A stretch of 41,731 bases of DNA from Actinomycetota bacterium (GTDB lineage: Bacteria > Actinomycetota > Actinomycetes > Nanopelagicales > Nanopelagicaceae), in assembly GCA_947371865.1 (NCBI GenBank), contig CANBRH010000007.1, positions 1-41,731 of the forward strand, written 5' to 3'. Below, one piece after another: positions 32,856 to 39,000 of the stretch (position 1 is its first letter; each line of letters begins with the position of its first letter). Below the pieces are notes generated by a model, which was given only the letters and a program-made list of their open reading frames with translations, had not been told where the DNA came from and did no database searches. A program made the translations under genes and the position numbers.

Positions 32856-34049
32856 TTAGCCTTTAACGGCTTGTTGGAGCGATTGGGCTCGGTCGGTGCG
32901 TTCCCAGGTGAACTCTGGCAATTCTCGGCCAAAATGCCCATAACTTGCTGTTAAGGAATAAATGGGCCGCAGAAGATCCAAGTCACGAATAATCGCCGCT
33001 GGGCGCAGGTCAAAAACATTATTTATAGCTTCAGAAATCTGATCGACTGGGACCCGTTCGGTGCCAAAAGTTTCTACGAAAAGTCCTACAGGTTGGGCTT
33101 TGCCGATGGCATACGCCACTTGAACTTCACAACGACTTGCTAATCCGCTGGCGACAACATTTTTGGCAACCCAGCGCATTGCGTAGGCGGCGGAACGATC
33201 AACTTTAGAAGGGTCCTTTCCCGAGAAGGCTCCGCCACCGTGTCGGGCCATGCCACCGTAAGTATCAACAATAATCTTTCGCCCCGTTAAGCCGGCATCT
33301 CCCATGGGTCCACCGATGACAAAACGCCCAGTTGGATTAATCAGAGTTCGAACTTGGGAGATATCAATATTCAACTCTGCAATGACGGGATTAATTACTA
33401 AATTGAGGATATCGGGAGTCAGGTGTGAATCGAGATCAACGTCAGGTGAGTGCTGAGATGAGATAACTACTGTATTGAGTGCAATCGCTTTGCCGTTTTG
33501 ATATTCAATGGTGACCTGGGTCTTGCCGTCTGGGCGTAGATATGGGATTGATTCGTTTTTTCGAACGATCGCCAATTGTTGAGAGAGTCTGTGTGCCACA
33601 GAGATAGGCAGTGGCATGAGCTCTGCGGTGTCATCACAGGCATAACCAAACATCAAACCTTGATCGCCAGCCCCTTGCAGATCTAACGGATCATGAGAGG
33701 AAGAGACGCGACTTTCAAAGGCAGCGTCGATTCCTTGAGCGATGTCTTGAGATTGTTGGCCGATCGAGAGAGAAACTCCACATGAATTTCCGTCAAAGCC
33801 CTTCTCAGAAGAGTTATACCCGATGCGTAACACCGTGTCTCGAACAATGCTCATCACATCGGCATAACCATTTGTCGTGACTTCGCCAGCAACATGGACC
33901 TGTCCCGTGGTGATCAAAGTTTCAACTGCAACTCGACTGGCCAAATCCTGACTGAGCAAGGAGTCGAGAATTGCATCAGATATTTGATCAGCCATTTTGT
34001 CGGGATGGCCTTCAGTCACTGATTCGGAGGTAAAGAGGCGTTTACTCAT
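32856..34049 (-). CDS. metK: S-adenosylmethionine synthetase
   Basis: Makes SAM from methionine and ATP. The 397 residues open with SESVTEGHPDKMADQISDA, which contains the ATP-binding histidine and aspartate. They also hold GAGDQGLMFGYA (around 117-128), and the P-loop-like GGGAFSGKDPSKVDRSAAY. Length is normal. It overlaps the end of coaBC by 8 bases. With metH in this window, it supplies the methyl donor for trmI and rsmB. Confidence 0.98.
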   Translation of the reverse strand: MSKRLFTSESVTEGHPDKMADQISDAILDSLLSQDLASRVAVETLITTGQVHVAGEVTTNGYADVMSIVRDTVLRIGYNSSEKGFDGNSCGVSLSIGQQSQDIAQGIDAAFESRVSSSHDPLDLQGAGDQGLMFGYACDDTAELMPLPISVAHRLSQQLAIVRKNESIPYLRPDGKTQVTIEYQNGKAIALNTVVISSQHSPDVDLDSHLTPDILNLVINPVIAELNIDISQVRTLINPTGRFVIGGPMGDAGLTGRKIIVDTYGGMARHGGGAFSGKDPSKVDRSAAYAMRWVAKNVVASGLASRCEVQVAYAIGKAQPVGLFVETFGTERVPVDQISEAINNVFDLRPAAIIRDLDLLRPIYSLTASYGHFGRELPEFTWERTDRAQSLQQAVKG

Positions 34050-35250
34050 TGACGTAACCTAACTTAAGTGCAACTTCATCGAGAAGTTTGGTGGCCAGCG
34101 TTTCCTTCAATTCATGGATTACTTCAATGGATCTGCCGTCATCGATGAGGAGCGATCCTTCGGTATATTCTTCGCCGAATATTGCCCCACCCGATACGTC
34201 ATTCACATAAAGGATGTCGACGCCCTTCGCAACTAGTTTGGCTCGTCCCTTTTTCTCAATATCAATCCCCGTCTCGGCAGCGAATCCAACAATGACTTGC
34301 CGCGCCGATTTTGCTTCTACTATCCCCCGCAGTAAGTCAGGATTGCGAGTAAGAGCTATTTCAGTGAAATGTTCTTTAGAGATCTTCTCTGCAGAATGGC
34401 TAACCGGTCTGACATCAGCGACTGCTGCACTCATAATGATCGCATCTTCTTCTGGGCTAAACTGGAGAATCAATTTTTGCATTTCTTCGGCGCTCTCTAC
34501 CGGAAAGGTTTCAACGCCTTCTATATCTGGAAGCGTGACATTGGCGCTAATGACTTTGACCTTTGCTCCGCGGCGAACCGCTTCCCAAGCAAGGGCATAC
34601 CCTTGCAGCCCGGATGACCTGTTTCCGATATATCGCACGGGATCAATGCGTTCGCGGGTTCCGCCTGCGGTGATCAAAATATTTCGACCTAATAAATCTG
34701 CATTAACGTGCAACGCTTCTTGAACTTCTCTGATGATCCGTTCGCTCTCTGGGAATCGTCCAATTCCTGAGTCTTCGCCAGTAAGGCGACCAACGTCAGG
34801 CTCAACAACAATCACACCTCGTTGCCGCAGAGTGGCTACATTGGCTTGTGTTGCAGGATTGAGCCACATCTGAGGGTGCATAGCCGGTACAAGAATCTTC
34901 GGCGCGTCAGAAGAAATAAATACATTAGTGAGATAGTCATCGGCTCTGCCAGAGGCCAGACGGGCCAGCAAATCTGCAGTTGTGGGAGCAATGACAATCA
35001 CATCGCAACGCGAAGCGGTTGCAATGTGAGGAACTTTATGGACGTTATTCCATAACTCAGTTTCAACCGGTCTTCCTGAAAGTGCTTCCCAGGTAGCAAC
35101 ACCAATGAAATGCAGGCTGGCACTGGTGGGAATGACGGTAACCAGAAACCCTCGATCCTTGAGACGACGTAAGAGATCGCACGATTTATAGGCAGCGATC
35201 CCAGCACCGACTCCGAGAACGATCTCTCGGCCGCGCTGATAGGACTGCAT
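34042..35250 (-). CDS. coaBC: Bifunctional phosphopantothenoylcysteine synthetase/decarboxylase CoaBC
   Basis: Two consecutive steps of coenzyme A synthesis. The N-terminal flavoprotein decarboxylase CoaC (about 1-185) shows GVGAGIAAYKSCDLLR and PAMHPQMWLNPAT, a variant of the usual PAMNxxMW motif. The C-terminal synthetase CoaB (about 190-402) shows ILITAGGTRERIDPVRYIGNRSSG and AAVADVRP. The ATG at 35250 is chosen over an adjacent TTG at 35253. It follows rpoZ by 27 bases, a universal actinobacterial neighbour. Confidence 0.95.
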   Translation of the reverse strand: MQSYQRGREIVLGVGAGIAAYKSCDLLRRLKDRGFLVTVIPTSASLHFIGVATWEALSGRPVETELWNNVHKVPHIATASRCDVIVIAPTTADLLARLASGRADDYLTNVFISSDAPKILVPAMHPQMWLNPATQANVATLRQRGVIVVEPDVGRLTGEDSGIGRFPESERIIREVQEALHVNADLLGRNILITAGGTRERIDPVRYIGNRSSGLQGYALAWEAVRRGAKVKVISANVTLPDIEGVETFPVESAEEMQKLILQFSPEEDAIIMSAAVADVRPVSHSAEKISKEHFTEIALTRNPDLLRGIVEAKSARQVIVGFAAETGIDIEKKGRAKLVAKGVDILYVNDVSGGAIFGEEYTEGSLLIDDGRSIEVIHELKETLATKLLDEVALKLGYVNE

Positions 35251-35277
35251 CAAGTCAGTTCTCGAGGGGCTTGAGTG

Positions 35278-35547
35278 TTAAGCGACCTCTGGAGCCTTAG
35301 GTTCCAGATTTTCAATAGTGAGTAAACCTTCATTAATTTCGCGAAGTGCGATCGAAAGTGGCTTCTCATGAACATAAGTGTCGACCAAAGGTCCGACATA
35401 TTCCAAGAGCCCCTCACCCAATTGGGAGTAATAGGCATTAATCTGACGGGCACGCTTTGCCGCGTAAAGCACGAGGCTGTACTTGGAGCCAGCCTTATCC
35501 AAGAGTTCATCGATCGGTGGATTCGTTATGCCATCCATGGTTGTCAT
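35278..35547 (-). CDS. rpoZ: RNA polymerase omega subunit
   Basis: Small subunit that stabilises the beta' subunit of RNA polymerase. The 89 residues include PPIDELLDKAGSKYSLVLYAAKRARQIN, the conserved core, and a later KPLSIALREINEGLL helix. It has a good ribosome site (GAGGAG, 8 bases before the ATG). The 79-base gap between gmk and rpoZ is the largest non-riboswitch gap in this directon and may hold a promoter, though none is clear. Confidence 0.96.
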   Translation of the reverse strand: MTTMDGITNPPIDELLDKAGSKYSLVLYAAKRARQINAYYSQLGEGLLEYVGPLVDTYVHEKPLSIALREINEGLLTIENLEPKAPEVA

Positions 35548-35626
35548 CGAAAAGGCTCCTCTTTATTGGTAAGAATCGGTCAGGCGTGTTCGGGCAAAAT
35601 CAAAGTTGCGATGATGTGCTCCTCGA

Positions 35627-36505
35627 TCAACGAGCAGTCGCCAAGGATACCAGTTGCTCGAGAACCTGCTCGACTTGGTGATTTACCAAGTTGTGCTCAA
35701 ATTCTGAGGCCGCCGCCAATTCTGCCTCCGCTAGCGCCAACCGTGCCGCTTGGCGTTCGAGCGTGTCAGTACCGCGAAGTTGGAGCCTGGCGGCCAATTC
35801 CTCCCAGGAGGGCGGCGAAATAAAGACCATCAGCGCCGAGGGGTCAGCCTGGCGGACCTGTCTGGCGCCTTCAATCTCAATCTCCAGCAAAACATGCTTT
35901 CCTAGATCGCGCCACGTGTCGATAGGCGCCTTGGGCGTCCCGTATCGCGCACCTGCGAAGGTAGCCCACTCTAAGAACTCCCCTGCGGCCACCATCCGAT
36001 CAAAGTTCTCTTCTGTGAGGAAGAAGTAATCCACGCCGTCCTTCTCGTTGTGGCGAGGGGCTCGGGTTGTGGCTGAAATACTGACCCAGAATCGTGGGTC
36101 GTGGCGCAAGGCGGCAGTAATCGTGCTCTTTCCGACTCCGCCCGGTCCGGACATGACTATAAGAGCGCCTTTGGGCGAATCAATCTTGCTCAAAGAGAGT
36201 TCCTTTCGAAGAGCAGCCAACTGGTGCTTTCCCAGTCCGCCAATTCTACGGCTATCTGAAATTCCGGCTCGCTCCATGATGGCAGCAGCGCGCACCTGCC
36301 CTACACCAGGGACGCCCTTTAGGAGTTCTGTAACCTTCATTCGTTGAATAGCTGGTCTAGGGTCCCATAGGGCGGTGAAGAAGGAAACTTTTCCTTGTGC
36401 AAGTTCACTCTTGAGTTCAGCTCGCGCTCGACGCGCTGCGCTGGCTGCCGTTCGTGCTCTCCCTTGCTCCTCAGCAGAGAGCCTGGGCGGTGTCTTGGTA
36501 TTCAT
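35627..36505 (-). CDS. gmk: Fusion of mIHF nucleoid protein and guanylate kinase
   Basis: One 292-residue frame joins two normally separate proteins. Residues 1-105 match actinobacterial integration host factor: AEEQGRARTAASAARRARAEL, then MKVTELLKGVPGVGQVRAAAIM and RRIGGLGKHQLAAL, a DNA-binding helix-rich fold. Residues 106-292 are guanylate kinase (GMP to GDP): P-loop GPGGVGKST (120-128), SATTRAPRHNEKDGVDYFF, and GRY-like GARYGTPKAPI. In M. tuberculosis mihF and gmk are adjacent separate genes. AAAGGA lies 7 bases before an in-frame TTG (codon 105, 36193), so a free kinase may also be made. No stop interrupts the joint. Confidence 0.93.
   Translation of the reverse strand: MNTKTPPRLSAEEQGRARTAASAARRARAELKSELAQGKVSFFTALWDPRPAIQRMKVTELLKGVPGVGQVRAAAIMERAGISDSRRIGGLGKHQLAALRKELSLSKIDSPKGALIVMSGPGGVGKSTITAALRHDPRFWVSISATTRAPRHNEKDGVDYFFLTEENFDRMVAAGEFLEWATFAGARYGTPKAPIDTWRDLGKHVLLEIEIEGARQVRQADPSALMVFISPPSWEELAARLQLRGTDTLERQAARLALAEAELAAASEFEHNLVNHQVEQVLEQLVSLATAR
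36191..36206 (-). promoter_or_regulatory. Possible internal ribosome site and TTG start for free guanylate kinase
   Basis: AAAGGA (36201-36206) is 7 bases before an in-frame TTG (36191-36193). Initiation there would give a protein beginning MSKIDSPKGALIVMSG, close to stand-alone Gmk N-termini. Confidence 0.4.
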
Positions 36506-36517
36506 CTGGAACTAGCG

Positions 36518-37219
36518 CTACCTCAGCTCGAGAGGCTCGAGGATTCGCAGAGCGGCTTCACGCATAGCTGCTCCCGAAATCGACCAATGTGAAGTGATGG
36601 GCCGGCCGATGACTAGGAAGTTGGCACCTGCGTTAATGGCTTCCATCGGCGTCATGGTGCGCATTTGGTCATCTGCAGAACTTTCAGCCGGTCGCACTCC
36701 TGGAGTAATCAACAAGATCTGCGGCGGAACTTGGGCTCGAATGGCAGCTACTTCCAACGGTGAACAAACAATCGAACGCGCGCCTGATTCGACTGCAAGT
36801 TTGGCTAGACGAACTGCACTCTCGACGTTACTTCCCGCGAAACCTACATCGCGAAGATCAACGTCGGAGAGTGAAGTCAGAATGGTCACCGCGGTTATTG
36901 ATATATCCGGAGCCGATAAAGCCGCCGCTGAAATCATCTTTCGGCCGCCACTGGCATGGACAGTAAGAAATTTCGGCGCTAAATCCGCAACCGAAGCGGT
37001 TGCTCCGGCAACGGTGTTGGGAATGTCGTGGAGTTTTAGATCAAGGAACATCTGAAAATCGCCGGCCGCACGAAGTGAGGCAATACCTTCGCGGCCAAAC
37101 TTAAGAAAAAATTCTAAACCTATCTTGTAGACACCAACGGCATCCCGTGTAGATTCAATCCAAGACTTGGCAATATCTAGATCGTCAGTATCAAGGGCCA
37201 AAATAATAGGTGAAGTCAT
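36518..37219 (-). CDS. pyrF: Orotidine 5'-phosphate decarboxylase
   Basis: Last step of UMP synthesis. The 233-residue TIM barrel has the catalytic motif DLKLHDIPNT (60-69, with D60, K62, D65) and the phosphate-binding LLITPGVRP followed later by ANFLVIGRPI. This DxKxxD arrangement with about 230 residues is the short bacterial group, unlike the longer mycobacterial type. Start and pyrD stop touch without a gap. Confidence 0.96.
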   Translation of the reverse strand: MTSPIILALDTDDLDIAKSWIESTRDAVGVYKIGLEFFLKFGREGIASLRAAGDFQMFLDLKLHDIPNTVAGATASVADLAPKFLTVHASGGRKMISAAALSAPDISITAVTILTSLSDVDLRDVGFAGSNVESAVRLAKLAVESGARSIVCSPLEVAAIRAQVPPQILLITPGVRPAESSADDQMRTMTPMEAINAGANFLVIGRPITSHWSISGAAMREAALRILEPLELR

Positions 37220-38155
37220 CTAGTTCTCTTCTCTATGTGCATAGCCAACCGCCTCGGTAAAGGTGGTGAAACCACGTTCGATTAACAATGCCTCTAACTC
37301 ATTTTTGATAGTGATGGCCGCATTTGGATTACCGAATGTCGCAGTACCTATGGAAATACCCGAAGCGCCAGCCAACACGAGTTCCAGCGCATCGCGACCA
37401 TGGGTTACTCCACCCATTCCCAAAATGACTGCATCAGGAATTCGAGAACGAACTTGATAGATAGCTCGCACGGCAACCGGCCTAATCGCTGGACCAGATA
37501 AACCGCCTGTCTTTCCGGCCAATTTCGGTCGCATGGTGTTGATGTCAATGACCATCCCCAGCAAGGTATTAATGAGAGCAAAAGCGTCGGCACCTGCTGT
37601 ACGGCAAACTTCGGCGATAGCCGCAATATCCGTCACGTCTGGTGAAAGTTTCGCAATAATCGGGATCTGAGAATCGATATTATGTTTTACCGCGGAGATA
37701 GCAGCTTGCGCAGTTATTGGGTCGCATGAAAATACTTGACCACGGTTTTCAACATTGGGACAAGAAATATTTACCTCGAGTGCGCTGATGCCTGGGACAC
37801 CGCGCAAACGTTGCGCGAGAATGGCATAATCTTCAACGGTTTCACCGGCAATGCTCACGATAATATTGGCTCCTTGGTCGAGGAGCCAGGGAATATCTTT
37901 CTCCAGAAATATATCGATGCCTGGACCTTGTAGTCCGATCGAATTGAGCATGCCACTGGGAGTCTCTGCCATTCGTGGGGTAGCCCGTCCAGATCGAGGT
38001 TTGAGCATGATCGACTTGGTGACTATGGCACCTAATTCGTGCAGAGGAAAGAATTGCGCGAGTTCCTTACCGGAACCGGCGCACCCACTTGCTGTAAAAA
38101 TCGGATTCTTGAATGCCGCGTGAGCAAGCGAAGTGCTGAAATCAAAGTTCATCAT
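37220..38155 (-). CDS. pyrD: Dihydroorotate dehydrogenase, class 1B catalytic subunit PyrD
   Basis: Oxidises dihydroorotate to orotate with FMN. About 311 residues from the ATG pair at 38155/38152; a longer start at 38164 is less likely. Class 1B is shown by the catalytic cysteine in EVNISCPNVEN (C132) in place of the serine of class 2, and by the partner gene pyrK upstream. FMN-binding motifs are TASGCAGSGKE and GMGGVTHGRDALE. It overlaps pyrK by four bases. The class 1B complex passes electrons to NAD rather than quinone. Confidence 0.95.
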   Translation of the reverse strand: MMNFDFSTSLAHAAFKNPIFTASGCAGSGKELAQFFPLHELGAIVTKSIMLKPRSGRATPRMAETPSGMLNSIGLQGPGIDIFLEKDIPWLLDQGANIIVSIAGETVEDYAILAQRLRGVPGISALEVNISCPNVENRGQVFSCDPITAQAAISAVKHNIDSQIPIIAKLSPDVTDIAAIAEVCRTAGADAFALINTLLGMVIDINTMRPKLAGKTGGLSGPAIRPVAVRAIYQVRSRIPDAVILGMGGVTHGRDALELVLAGASGISIGTATFGNPNAAITIKNELEALLIERGFTTFTEAVGYAHREEN

Positions 38156-39000
38156 CTCCCCCATGTCCCTTCAGGGATGCTGCCTTTGGTATTCCAGATG
38201 ACGCTCTCACCATCGACAACGGGACCTTTGATACACGAGCGTTCCATCCGCACGACGCCGTCATCTCCTCGCATAGGAAGCACGCACGTCATGCACACCC
38301 CTATGCCACAAGCCATTGACTCCTCGACGGCACATTGATGAACCAAATTGTGGGCATCGGCTATCTGCGAAATCGCCTCCAACATGCCCATGGGACCACA
38401 TGAGTAGATGATCTCAATCTGGTTTTCTTCAATAATTCTTGGTAGGAAATCACTTACCTTGCCATGAAAGCCTGCGCTGCCATCATCTGTAGTGATTGTT
38501 AGCGAACTAACCGCACGTTTGCCTTCTATTGGCGCATAAATCTTCCCGGCGCTGGATGCTCCAAGCACCATATCTACCCTGCATCCTCGAGATTTCAGAA
38601 CTTCGGCCAACCCAAAAAGTGGCGCGGATCCATAACCACCGCCCACTAAGAGCGCACGAACCGGCTCTGTGGGAATTCCAAAAGAAGTACCGAGTGGACC
38701 AGTGAGTGAAACTTTGGAGTGAACCGGCAAGCCCGTCAGCCATTTACTGCCGCCGCCATGCGGGGCCACAACAAGTTCAACCACGCCTCCACTGGCACCG
38801 CGGTCCATGGAGCGATGGATGGCAAATGCTCTACGCAGCACCATCGAACTGTTCTCGCCGCCGACTGAGATGGCGACGAAATTGCCCGGTCTGGCCTGGG
38901 CAGCAATCTCTCCCACCTCAAAGACGATGTGATGATAAGCGCCGACCTTCTTGTTGCTGATAATTTCGGCGGCAACTGTTGCAGCAAAGCGATTGATCAT
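38152..39000 (-). CDS. pyrK: Dihydroorotate dehydrogenase electron-transfer subunit PyrK
   Basis: FAD and 2Fe-2S subunit that links PyrD to NAD. From the ATG at 39000 it is 282 residues: FAD domain with RRAFAIH, NAD-binding GGGYGSAPLF, CGPMGML, and a C-terminal cluster site with C231, C236, C239 and C256 (ACGIGVCMTC). This start overlaps the carB stop by four bases; a GTG 12 bases upstream is the alternative. Its presence fixes PyrD as class 1B. Confidence 0.95.
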   Translation of the reverse strand: MINRFAATVAAEIISNKKVGAYHHIVFEVGEIAAQARPGNFVAISVGGENSSMVLRRAFAIHRSMDRGASGGVVELVVAPHGGGSKWLTGLPVHSKVSLTGPLGTSFGIPTEPVRALLVGGGYGSAPLFGLAEVLKSRGCRVDMVLGASSAGKIYAPIEGKRAVSSLTITTDDGSAGFHGKVSDFLPRIIEENQIEIIYSCGPMGMLEAISQIADAHNLVHQCAVEESMACGIGVCMTCVLPMRGDDGVVRMERSCIKGPVVDGESVIWNTKGSIPEGTWGR

